From: Dromaius novaehollandiae
Lineage: Eukaryota > Chordata > Aves > Casuariiformes > Dromaiidae
Direction of reading: 5' to 3'
DNA length: 64,000 bases
Assembly: GCF_036370855.1 (NCBI RefSeq)
Contig: NC_088106.1
Coordinates: 29,414,001-29,478,000 of the forward strand
In this document: in pieces, positions 12,301-23,889 of the stretch
How the letters are laid out: each line of letters begins with the position of its first letter
Numbering within the stretch: the stretch's first letter is position 1
Position numbers and translations under genes: made by a program
Notes under the pieces: model-generated
Told to the model about the DNA's origin: nothing
Databases searched by the model: none
The model's input: only the letters and a program-made list of their open reading frames with translations

Positions 12301-14329
12301 CTTTCCGTTTGAAGCAAAAACCTGGAAATCTGTGTGCAGCGCTTCTGCGCGCACCAGCTGGGTGTCTCAAAAGTGGAAAGCTATTGCAGACTTCGCCTGC
12401 CTTTAGTGAGAGGCAGATGCTCTTCTGTGGGTGTGATGTGACAGCGCGTTGGGTCCCCCTTCACTTTGAGGGGTTAAATGGGTATGTGGGCTTGTATCCA
12501 TGTGCGTTGTTACAGGTATCTGAGTTTTGTAGTGTCGTGTATGGGGAGGAGGGAATATTCCCTGAGATTTTACTAAGTGGAGGGCAATAGCATATGAACT
12601 GTTCTTCCTGCTCCCATGGGATAAATTTTTGTTGTTTTGCCATCTTGAGACAGAAATAGAGTGCACAGAGTTCTTTTGAAAGGAAGTTTTTGAGGTAGAG
12701 GAGCGTGGGCTGTATTTATACCCGCGTGGCTGGGTGGAGAGGCTTCACCACGGTTGCCCACCGGAAGGGAGCCCAGGCATCTGCACACGCGGGACGGTGA
12801 GGGTCTTAGGAGGGCTGAGGCTGTGTGCTAGCCCCGCAGAGCTGGCTGTCGTAGTTGCCTGTCACTGTAGTCGCAGCTCTGAACCTGGCCGAACAAGCAT
12901 CGAACGTTGGAGGTGGAGACAGATTCAGTCTAAAGGAGAGCTGGAGAGATGGCAGTTCATCTAGTCACCTCTGCATACACGTAAGTGGATGTGACATATC
13001 TGATTGGGTGATTGGTATCCTTGACCCTGTTATGTGGAAATACTTTCCTTTAGTTCTCAAACCCCCTCCCTGGGGTGCCTCCTTATCCCTCCCCCTTGTA
13101 CGACGTGAAGTATGTGGCTGGATCGGCTTGGCCTGTAAACAAAGCTGTGCTGAATCTGTGTCCTCCTTGATCTGAAAATGGGACCTACAGAAAAAATAAT
13201 TCTGCTGTAGACCAAAATAAATGAGGGCTGTCTGTGCTTACAGAGAAGGCTTGCTTTCACCTTCAAGGTCCTAGGCAATCAAAACACCCCAGAGTTTTTT
13301 CTGGTATCTGCATCTGTGCTGTTCAGTATGTGTCGTTGTCCAGGGAATGGATGCCCGCTGGGCTACAAGGCTTGTTAGTGTTCCTGCAGGGAGCTGCTGC
13401 CAGTTTTTGAGGACAAAGACACTTAGCTGTTTGGGGAGGACTTAAAACCTGCTTTTATGTCATGTGTGGAGCCTCCTCGTCTCTAAGTATGAAGGAAAAA
13501 ACCCTCAAGCCCATAAAGCGTTGCTATTCGCCTGGCATTCTGGAATAAGCTTTGTTAAATAATACTATTTATATTTAGAGCCTGTGTCTCCAGTAGCCTG
13601 CATCTTTTTTGAGAGCTCTGCTACTTGAATACAGCTCCAGGCTCCCTGCGCACTTACAAACTTCCTCACAATCAGAGCTCGAGTCTGCGTTCTGGGGTGG
13701 AGGGAACAACCTGGGAGGCACCAGAGGTGGTGAACCCGCTGGAGGCGAGGGGCAGCCCTGCACTATCACGTATATAACCTTTACCGCCCAGTCATGCGGG
13801 GAGCAGAGGTATAGAAAGCATGCATGTATTTTGTGTGGAAAGCACAGCAACTTTGTGACGAGGAGTTCGTATCATTTGATCAATGAAATAGAATGCAAAA
13901 GCATAACAGATTTATTTTAAATTCAAGTTCAAACATAATATCCCTTGGGTCACGCTAACAGTTACGGACATCTGAATCTCTCATGAAAATGTTGCTTGAT
14001 CTTACCACTTGTAACGCAGGTGAGGTTCACCAGAAGACCACCTCTGCCTTATGCGTGTACGTTTTTCCAAGGCTAGGGCACCAAATAAAACTTTCTCCAT
14101 GATAATGATGTCACTCAGCCTGCTATTCCACGTAACCCCTTATGTTCATTAATTCCAGCCTTGCACAGACGAATTGGAATAGGGAGTGACTTTTGAGAAC
14201 TTTATTCTCCATTTTGCTGTGGTTTTAGTTTTGGAAACAGCTCTATGCTTGAGATATGATCATAGTATTAATATTGCAGGAAAAGTGTTTACAATTCAAA
14301 TACACTAATATAAAAAGGTAAAAATTTTG
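9331..14329. other. Intergenic region between convergent CEP63 and KY
   Basis: About 5 kb with no gene I can support. Open frames on both strands are short (at most 148 codons) and do not resemble known proteins. I see no tRNA B-box, no long simple repeat and no clear mobile element. The region separates the 3' ends of two convergent genes. Confidence 0.6.
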
Positions 14330-14335
14330 TTTATT
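14330..14335 (-). terminator. KY: Candidate polyadenylation signal for KY
   Basis: TTTATT on the + strand is AATAAA on the coding strand, about 590 bases after the KY stop. A second TTTATT lies near 14200. Either could serve; the first is closer and sits in AT-rich sequence. Confidence 0.45.
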
Positions 14336-14923
14336 GGATTTAAGATTCAGTGTAAAAAGTCATTTTGCAATATCACTTAAATTTGTAAGACAATGAAGTG
14401 CACAAGAAAACTTTGCATTGTGTATCTTCTTCCTAACACTTCTCTCTTCTAGGATGTATTTTGCAACTAGACTAAAGATAAAAAGAAATATGATTTAAAT
14501 ATCCTTAAATTCCTCATGTCCTACATCACTGCTTAAAAATATAGGGTGCTTTCTTCATTCTGCTGTGTAACTAGCTGGATTCCTCTTGGAGTAGCCATAA
14601 TAAGACTTTTCTTATGGTCCATAATTTGGAAACCAGCAATCACTGCTGATAATTAACGACCTACAGGCAGGCAAACATTTGTTAGGACAGTATTATGAAA
14701 ACGGGTGGGGTTTAATTTCTTCTACTGCTGCTCCTTCCATAACGGTTAGGATTTTATACTTGTTTGAACTTCTTTGAGCCTTTGGTCTCGCAAAGACCAT
14801 GCAATTATTGTTCTGCATTTGTTGAATGAACAAATTTGATGGAGACAGCTAACAATCTCATAAAGCCATACTGCTTTTAGGCATGTTGGTTCATGCAGGT
14901 GAGTGAAAAAACAAGGGAGAGCA

Positions 14924-15828
14924 TTACTGGGTCTCAACTTCGTATTTCAGAACGTGTGAGTAGAAACTGTGGTTGGCGTTCTCGTGCACCATAACAAACA
15001 CCTCCGTGCACCCAGAAGTGTTGCAGGTTCCCTCCCAGTAGCCATCTCTGCTCCGGGTGAGAGGATAAGTGTTGTCAGCTTGAACGAGCACCTTTGCTAT
15101 CCCGTGCAGTTTGAGTTTAAACTGCACGTTGCGATTCGCTGGCAGCAAGCCGGAGAGCGGCTCCAGTATTTCGTAGTCTTCCGCCCACTTGCTGTAACTC
15201 TGAGGGAAAGCTGGCCACTTAACTTCAGTGTTCAGGCAGGAGATGAGGTAGTTGAAGATGTAGTCATAATTGCCAGGATCTGACTTCTTCTTGGCATAGA
15301 TTTTCAGAACAAAGTTCCCTGCGTGGGGGAGATGGATCTTGAGCTCAATTTGGTTCCCACGATGGATTTGCATGATGTGCCGCCTTCTCATGTCCTCTGT
15401 GAGGCTGCTGTTATCGGAGTGCAGTGAGGTTAAGACACTTATGTCTTTGCCCAGGGTGAAGGTGACAGAACACCGGCCATCGTTGGTGTGAATGATGGGG
15501 TCAGGGTGTGACGGCCTCAGGAATCCTTGCCGCTCTGAGAACCAGCTTGGTCCAACAGGCTGGTGGAGGTCCTTTGGGAAACGCGTGCTCTTGTCCACAG
15601 ACTTGCACTCTAGGATGTATTCTAACACGCAGTTGTAGACATCTTCTGAGGCTTTGGAGGACTTGGCAAAGATCTGCAGCTTGTGACTGCCTGTCTTCTG
15701 GGGATAGACTTCCAGCGTCATTCCGTGTTTTCTCAAAGTCATTAAACCATGCTCCTGTATTCCCTTCAGCTTAAATGTAAATAACATGGAAGAACGGCAA
15801 TCCACCGATATAGCTGCTTTTCCATTTA
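14924..15828 (-). CDS. KY: KY coding exon 11 (C-terminal modules)
   Basis: The large last exon, 301 codons including the stop plus two bases of a split Val. The acceptor is TGTATTTCATAG. It encodes residues 351-651: GKAAISVDCRSS, QPVGPSWFSE, SHPDPIIHT, LPHAGNFVLKIYAK, PLSGLLPANRNV and GYWEGTC, all KY family signatures. The open frame continues upstream of the acceptor to 15919, but that part is intron. Confidence 0.96.
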
Positions 15829-18800
15829 CTATGAAATACAAGAGAAAAAGAAAACGCATAGGAGTTTCCCTTAGTGCATTTTTGGGTATGCCCTGTCCTG
15901 GAAGACTAATGTGTCCCAACGAATTGCCACTTCCCTCACAGTAAACTGGTTACAGCTTAAATGAGCATCCTTCAAAAAGTGCAGGGTAGAGAGTGGCTTT
16001 TGTTTTGGAGATGTGTGTTTATCCTAGTTTGAAATAAAATGAAACAGAACTGTGGTCCTATATGAAAGGCTGTGTACAGTGTAGCTGAAAGTACCATCAG
16101 CCTGGGTGCTCAGGACCTGATTAGACCCGATTTCTAGTCCAGTAGTCGCTCCAAGAAGCTTCAGAGAGGTGCAAGAACCCTGCAGCGCACAGACGTGAAA
16201 TATGCTCTTAGCATTCATAAAAACAATCATCTAGTGCCTCTGCTAAAATATGAGAAAGGTGATTTTGAGTGTGTGCCCTACAGGTCAGCGGTGTTACCTG
16301 AGTAGGTTTGATAGGAGCTGCTGGACTTAAGGAGCTGAGTCGCTGCATAAGAAAGTGCTATAACAATTTTCTTGCAGCTTAAAACCAACCAACCGAACCA
16401 ACCCCTTGACCCTCCTCTGCCCCAAGAGCCTAGGGGACGCTCTGCTTGTAACGCGCTAAAGCGACGGCGCGTGGCGAGTGCGGGGCTGCCCAGAGCACTC
16501 GTCCTCTGCCGCTTGCCCTCCGCAGGCTGTTACCTGTTTGGATGACCCCCGTCCCCGGGTGTGCAGCCAGCAGGCCCAGCGTGTAAAAGTTACTGTTGTG
16601 CAGCACGTTGTTCTCGAAATCTTTCAGCACCAGAGCTGGTTTAAGAAGCTGCCAGTTACTGTTGTCCGGGAAGTGGTTGTTAATGAAAAGAGCCGGGTGG
16701 GTCAGAAAATAAAACTCATTGTACCTGGAACAAGAAGGAAGAGATTGAAGGAAATGGAGTAACTATAAATAGCTAGTTCTGCTGCCACTAAGTGGTAGTG
16801 GTTTCAACAGGAGGAAGCTGGAGTGTTTTGGTCTCCTGAGAATCTGTGGGTTTGAAATCCTCCAGGCAGAGGAAGAACCTGAGCTTTAGTCTTCCATATC
16901 CAGGACAAAAGCTGAGCTTCTGGATAAAACCAGGGTGCCTGTGCTGCCCCTTGCCACCATGGGCTCCTGGAAAAAGGCTTGGCTTGTTGTTTAAGTGTGC
17001 GGCAACCTCTTAGGCAGCTTTAAGCTGTGAATCAAATACCATGCAGTCTTGCATAAAGTGCCTAGCTCTGCTGAAGCTGTGATACACGAAACAAGCGTGT
17101 CTGCTTCTAGCGGTTACGTTGCTTCCTGCTGAAGGTCATTGCCTTTCTACAGAAACGCCCTCCATCCCCTCTGTAGGCAGCCCAGATACCTTGCTCAGGG
17201 CTTTGGGTCTTGCTGTGGGGCCTGAAATTTGGCACCGTTTTGTGCCTCTTGTCTTCACCCATCATCTTTCCTTCTGCCTTTGTTTGTGGTAGGTTTATGT
17301 ATTAGCATAGAGGTTGGTCCTTTACCTGAAGGTGAACTTGGTGAAAGAATCATCGACAGAACCGCTTCCCCAGGTGCTGTCGAGTAAATGCCACCTTCCA
17401 TCAAGGTAGACAGCGTTCCAGGCGTGGTCAGAGTCCCCTGTAAAGGTCTGCCCCATCTTGTACCCGTACCCCTTGGAGTATCCCGATAACTTCATGCACT
17501 GGATTCCTGCAATGCTAAGAGGAAACAGTAAGATGTAGCTGGAGGCTTTTATTTTAAGCCATTTGCTGCACTTCTGCGGAAGGACATGAGGAGCAAAATT
17601 GGTACTTCTGCAGAACTTGAATCCTGTAGTCAACTGGGACCAGGGCCATAAGCTCTTTACGTGCCTCTTTGTAGCTGAGTTTCATGGCAGTTAGGGGGTT
17701 TAAATGTCTAAGTATGCAAGCGCAATTCTTCTTGAAAACTAGAACTCTTGACCCTGGCGACAAACTACTAACACTATTGTCCCAGATATCTAGGTTATTC
17801 CATGTTCTAATTTGTGGAAACCTTCCTGTCAGCTATTCTTCTTGATACGGCAGTCTCTGCACTTTGTGCAGTGTTCCTCTAACCACCTTCCCATAGCAGT
17901 ATATCGGCACATCTGCACTGTCTTTTTGCTGGCTGTCTAGGGTGTAAAACTCTGGGCACGCTGCATCTGTGACAAGCCGGTGGCTCTCCCTTCAGCATGG
18001 CATAATCTCCTCAGCCTTCTGTAGACGGGCAAGTCCTCCCCTTTGACTAGTGGCATCAAGCAGAGACTGCGGCTTTCTGGGCTGTGGGAGTGAACGGCTT
18101 CATGCGGGGTGGGCAGGTGACAGGAACCCAAGGCGATGATGCCCAAGGCGCTTGATGTTGCCCTGATGTTGTACAGGGGCCACCTTTTCTTCCCCTCGCA
18201 GTCTTTGCAGAGGCACTCGGGCAGAGTGTCCCACTGGAGGAAGGGGCCTTTCTCTTCCCTGTTTTCATTCTTCCCTCTCTTTTGCCTGACGCACCAGGCC
18301 TCAGTTCAACATTTCTGGAGGAAGATGACAACATGTGCTAAATTGCTCTCTGTCTTGTCATTCAGTGGAGTCCCTGCAACGCTGTCCACAATTAGCCCGT
18401 GTAATTATAAAATGAAAGTGTGTTTGTGCATGCTTGTGTTCTCTGAAACAGCAGGCCCAGATGTTTGGCACCAGTGACTAAGATCTGAGACCTCACTGGA
18501 TTGTAGATGCTGGTTTAGTTTCCTTAAAGAGTGAACTTGTGTTTTCTCGGAGCACAGATGATTAAAGAAAGTCTCATTATTTTCTATAATGAATGCCTGT
18601 TGATATGTAAATAGGATTTAAACAAGCAATATGTTAATAAGCTCTCTGCGGCTGAGAGCAACGGATTCTAACGTTGGCATCTTATTTCAGCATTGGTCTA
18701 AACTTGCTTCACTTAAAGGATTGTTTTGTGTAGGATGGTACTGATTTTTTTTCTGCTTCATTGAAAAGTATGTTAAATGGAACAGCTATCTTAAGTAATA

Positions 18801-21800
18801 AGACTGTGCATACTTCAAGAGCAAGTTTATCTGCAAAATGTGGGTTTAACTTGGTGCAAAGAAAAGTGATATGTATGGGAAAGATAAGTAGCGTGCTATG
18901 AAATGATGGACAGATGCTTGGCTAGGGATGATAACTGAGGCGCTGGCTAGGAACTGGCAGTGTGGTGGTGTTTGTAGGGAATACCTCTCTTTCCGTGAAG
19001 AAGATGCTGGTTTAAAGAGCAGGTGGTCTCATCAGCTTTACATACAGCCATACTAAACTCAGGCCTGGAAGTCCTTGTGTTATTTTGTTATTTGATACGT
19101 CTTCTCTGCGAAAGAGACTCAAGAGCAGGATCACAACTGCAAAGAGCTGACTGGGCCTCAGCTGGGGCTCAAACTGGGCGGCCTGCAGGGAGAAGGCAGA
19201 GGTGCACGGGGAGGGGAGGCACGGCAGCGCAGCGTTCCTGCCGAAGACAGCTAGCGCAGGACCGAAGCGGTCTGCAGTAGGAAAGGCGCAAGCCAGCGCT
19301 CTAGCGTAGCGTGGCATCGACGCTTGCGCAGGGAGAGCGAGGCACAGCCTGTCACAGGAGGAATTCAGAATGAATGTGGCAAGACGGGAAGGAATCCCAT
19401 GAGAAACCTGGTATCGCAGGTCAGCCACCAAGTCTTTGCCAGCCCCCAGCCGCTCGGGAGCCAAATTTTAATATGGAGCTGGGCAGTAAATCTGGAGCAA
19501 CTCCACTGACGTGACTGGTGAGAGCTTGGATTTACACGACGTAACTGAGATTAGGAACTGGCCCAGGAGCTTTAAGGAAGATTTGATCTGAGGAGTTTGA
19601 AGGAGGCCCAGTGGGAGCTAAGCACCAAATTCCCACTAATTCCATGGGGATTGGCATCTAATCCTTCCAGGCGCCTCCAGACATTCTCGTCGCTGGCGCA
19701 TTCAAACAGAACATTAAGGGCCAAGTTCTGCCCTTTGTTCGCTCTGCTCCCACTTGAAGTGGAAGTTAGGTAGGTGGTTTGTGCTTGGATGTGCTCGAAG
19801 TTCCCAAGAGCAAGGTTAGAGCTGTTTAATAGCAGTTAAACAAAAACCAGCCTAAAAGCATCCTTGTAAGAGCAATCCGATATTGATGAGAAGAGTGAGT
19901 AGTCGTGTCTGTTGTTTAAACGATTTTTTATACAGATAAATTAGCCACACAGAGGGAGGACTGAGAAGATCTACAGAAATGCTTAAAGTGGGTAGTGTGA
20001 TGATAAAAGATGACCTAGGTACATGGTGGACTAGAAAAACTGATTTAAGAAACAGCTGGAAACATCTGCTTAGTGCACCAAGATGGTTAAAAGCTAAGTT
20101 GCTCTTCTGTTTTAAGAAAAGTAGGAAATAATCTGGCTCCTCTTGCAAGTGTCACTTTAAAATTCAGCAGCACCTTCTTCCCTTTGACTTCAGGTTTGAC
20201 TTTGATTTCATCTAGAGAAGCAGCAACTCTGGCTTCTCCAGAGGGAGACAGAATGGCTTATACTTGTGGTAGATACTTGTACACTCCTGTGCCTGAGAGG
20301 AAAGAGGCAGTTACTCCCTACACAAAAGGTGAAAAGCAAGAAGAGGTGAAACCTGGATTATTTGCAGACTAATTCTAAATGAGGAGCTGCTCGGAGGTCA
20401 GACCCACCGTAGGAACTGCAGCCAGTTCTGCTCCTAAAGGTTGTGCTGAAACCCCTGAAGTGCAAATGATTGTTTTGCCTTCGCTGCTCACTCTGGTGAG
20501 TGAGTTTCTCCCTGCGTCTCTGCTAGGTTTGCCCTAAGTTGAATTAATGCATTAACTCTCCCCGATTCGCTCGGCCAGGCTACCTCCCGGAGTTTGCTTG
20601 TCGGCTGAGAAGACAGTTTTTGACAAACGCTCCTAAAATAGTGGTCCAAAATCTGTTTACGTTCATTTCTGTTATGGCTGATGTTTGGAAACTGATGTTT
20701 TGTGACTAACTTCCCATTATAAATGCCCACCTTTCCTCTATGACAGGACTCTGAGCTAATCAGAAGAAACTTGGCTGCCAAAGCAGTGGCCAGAGGTGAC
20801 AGCATCCTGTTTACAACAGGGACCCTGTGCTGGCACTGAGACAATTAGGACTCAATCAGTGTCAACCACTGACTTCAGCAGGACCTTTGGGGAGCTCCTG
20901 GTGATTGGCAAATTAGGCTGTTTGTTAAACTTGCCTCAACAGGAGCTAGGGGAAAAAAAAAAAAAGGGCAAATTAAAAGTCCCTTTTTCCTCATAAGCCT
21001 TTAAATAGGAAGGCTGCTCTTTGCCTCCTGCCTTTATGCTTAGACTCAGCATAGGACTTGAACAGTGTGCAAGAAGAAATAATGCAGAGGTCCTCTCACA
21101 AGAAAGAGATGTCTGCGGTTATAGTTTTTCCGGTAGACGAGTCTATGGGATAAACATTTAGGGTCTTTTTTTTTGGCAAAAATAATACGCTGGATGGCTG
21201 GGAGGTTTTCTGAATGACAAAATGAATAATCAACCTGGAACTGAGGAATTAAGGAGAGTAAATGAGCAAAGTTTTTAAACAGTAAAAGGTATACTTGGAA
21301 AGATCACTTTTTATACATGAGCTAAGCATATGCTCTTTAATGAACAGGTGCAAATTTCCCCCACTTTTTCTGGTTGCTGTTTCCTAAGATGCGTTTATAA
21401 ATTCATACTTGATCATCCTATTTCTTTATTTTGCTCTTGAGAAAGCAAGATGAGATATCATGAGATACGGTGTTGGTTGGAAGTGTTTACCCCATTAACA
21501 GCTGGGAAAATATTTTTAAAGATATATATGTAGCCTTTTCCCTGTAAATTTTGTTTATTTAAGTCTTTTTGGATGGTGTGGAAAGCCAGTCATTACTGAA
21601 ACATGCCACTTAATAACTGGGGGGTGTGTGTGTTCTTTTCCAAAGGTAACTTGCAAATGCAATGTGGTCTGCTGAGCAGGGAAAGGAGTGATGGTCTGCG
21701 AGAGCCACCTTGCAAGCGCATGCTCTTAGGAAAGTACAGAATTAATTTTGGTTAGTTGGAGGCCCCTTCCGATTTTGTGTGTCTGAGCCGTCAGATCCAT

Positions 21801-23854
21801 TTTTCTCCTTTCAGACAACCCTCCTATGTAAGGCTGGTCCCAAACTTAACAGGCCCCTTCATTGCCAGTCTTTGCTGCTCTGCTAAGCCAACCTATTGCG
21901 TACAGCTGTGAGCAGTGAGATGCCGTTCCCCGCTGTGACGCTTGGTTTGCCTTACACAACAGCTATCTCGTTTCTCTAGCGGGGCTGGAGAAATGTGAGG
22001 GAGAAGCAATTTGCGCTACATTCATATGAAAGGCATCTGTGCTCTCTGCCAAGGAACGAGCTGCCTCTTATGTGAAATGGACTTGTAGTTATTAAGCCTT
22101 ACTCTCTTTCCTTTATGGGGCAAATTCTGCTCATTTATGCAACTAATCCCCAGTGAAGTCAAAAGTTTTTGTAGGCAGGAGAATGGATTTTAGTCATTAA
22201 ACTCTGATGCATCTATAAAATGGGAATTACAATATTGGCCTCAACTGTGAAGAGACCGACTGCTGGAAACAGTGAGGTAAGCGCGAGGCAGTATCGCTGG
22301 GGCAGCTCTGCGCCGGGGGGAGAGGGCATTTGCAGAAGATGTGGGAAAGCTCCCTCTGCGGCGTTGCCCACCTCTTCCGTGGCGGCGTGTTGCAGACAAC
22401 GTTCCTTGTTGTTTGAGTCTTGCCATGCTTTTAACCTTCACATGCAGATACTCAAAGGGAAAACCTAGCCTCTTCTAACCAAATTATCTCTGTGTTTTCA
22501 TCTGCCATTATGTTAATGCAACGCGAAGCTCAGCAGATGGCACAAAGCAAATTATGCTGGGGAGGGGGGAGTAGCGGGGGGGGGAGGAGGAAGCAAAATT
22601 GACCTTTGTAGGACTTGCTGTTGTTCCACAGCATGGTTTGAAAGCTGAAGTTTCAAGTCCTGCTTAAAGTCACATTAGTCGATGCGAAGGCAGACAGAAT
22701 AGGCACAGAGACAGCAATGAATGTTAACTCTCCCTGGCATTGAATGTTTCTGAGCTTAATTTACCTGCACATTTGCTCAAAGAGCCCAGCGTATCCCTCA
22801 CAAATGCTCTTCCCCGTCTGAAGCACATCTATGGGTTTGCACGACAGCTGGTTTTTGTTATGGTAGCCCACTACGTCGTATTCTGCAGGAAGGAACACAG
22901 ACTAAAGTTCATCCAAAAGCCCGAGGCAACAGGATCGATGGGCAGCAGAAGCAACGCTTGGATTGTTTTTCATCTCTGCGAGCGCAAACAGTGAGAAAGG
23001 AGCTGCAGTAGCTCCTACCCAAGGATGTTTCCCTTGTGGACTCTCGGTGGGGGGAGAGGGGACAATATCTCTATCTCGCATCACCTGTATGCGTCTTCCA
23101 GTCACCTTTCGTTCCAAGACTGGGCTTGGCTTCTGCAGCCAAATCCAAGTGGGAGGTCATCTGCACCTTTTTAGAGAGAACGGGCCTCCTCGCGGGCCTT
23201 CCCCTGCCCCTCCAGGCAGGGGAAATTGTGATCTGGAGGTATCTCGTTAAAATACAGGCCTCTGCATTTGAAGGAATCTGACTCACGTTATTGTCAAAGG
23301 AAACCATCAAGCCTTTTGCATTCTTTACAAGCAATTTATATTAAAAATACCTGGAAAGTCTTTTGTTGGCAAATACCTGAAATGATTTGTTGTAGGCGAG
23401 TCATATTTCAGGATCGGCAGGGCATTAGTGCTTGGTAGGGGAGCAAATCTTAATTTATTGAATGAATGCAGAAAAGCAGCACAGCAGGGTTCCTTCAAAC
23501 AGAGCCTGAGAAACTGGTCTGGGAAGGTTAATTCAGTACTTAGCAACCTTGGTCATGTCCATAACCTCTTTCTTAAAATACGAGCATATTTTTCTGACAG
23601 AGCTCGAAGGAATGCTGCGTCAGCTGATTCACCCTTCCTTTAGTGCTGTCGAAGAGGAAAGAAGCCGGCAGCACGCTGTATTTACGCTTTGATGAAATGC
23701 TGCAACTGCTTGTCTCTCATCCAAGAGGCTCAGCTAAGAGGTGCCGCGGGGCTGGCTCGGGGGAGACGCAGGCTCTAGGCCCGCAGCTTTCCCTGGGTCG
23801 CTGGCAAAGCTGCAGAACACTTTGAGGGGTAGGGAGAGCTGGCTGGTTGCAGTC

Positions 23855-23889
<35 letters not shown>

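Larger units (their letters stand above)
17515..22764 (-). other. KY: KY intron 8
   Basis: A 5.25-kb intron, the longest in the gene. It holds three fragments of one old palindromic repeat (19,459-19,566, 19,717-19,765 and 22,117-22,180), annotated separately. I see no further exon or RNA gene. Confidence 0.65.

Noticed and set aside
17506-17514. Alternative acceptor (GCAG) for KY exon 9, 8 bases downstream
   Set aside because: It would break the reading frame with exon 8; the upstream CTTAG acceptor keeps it and gives the expected CSIAGIQC.
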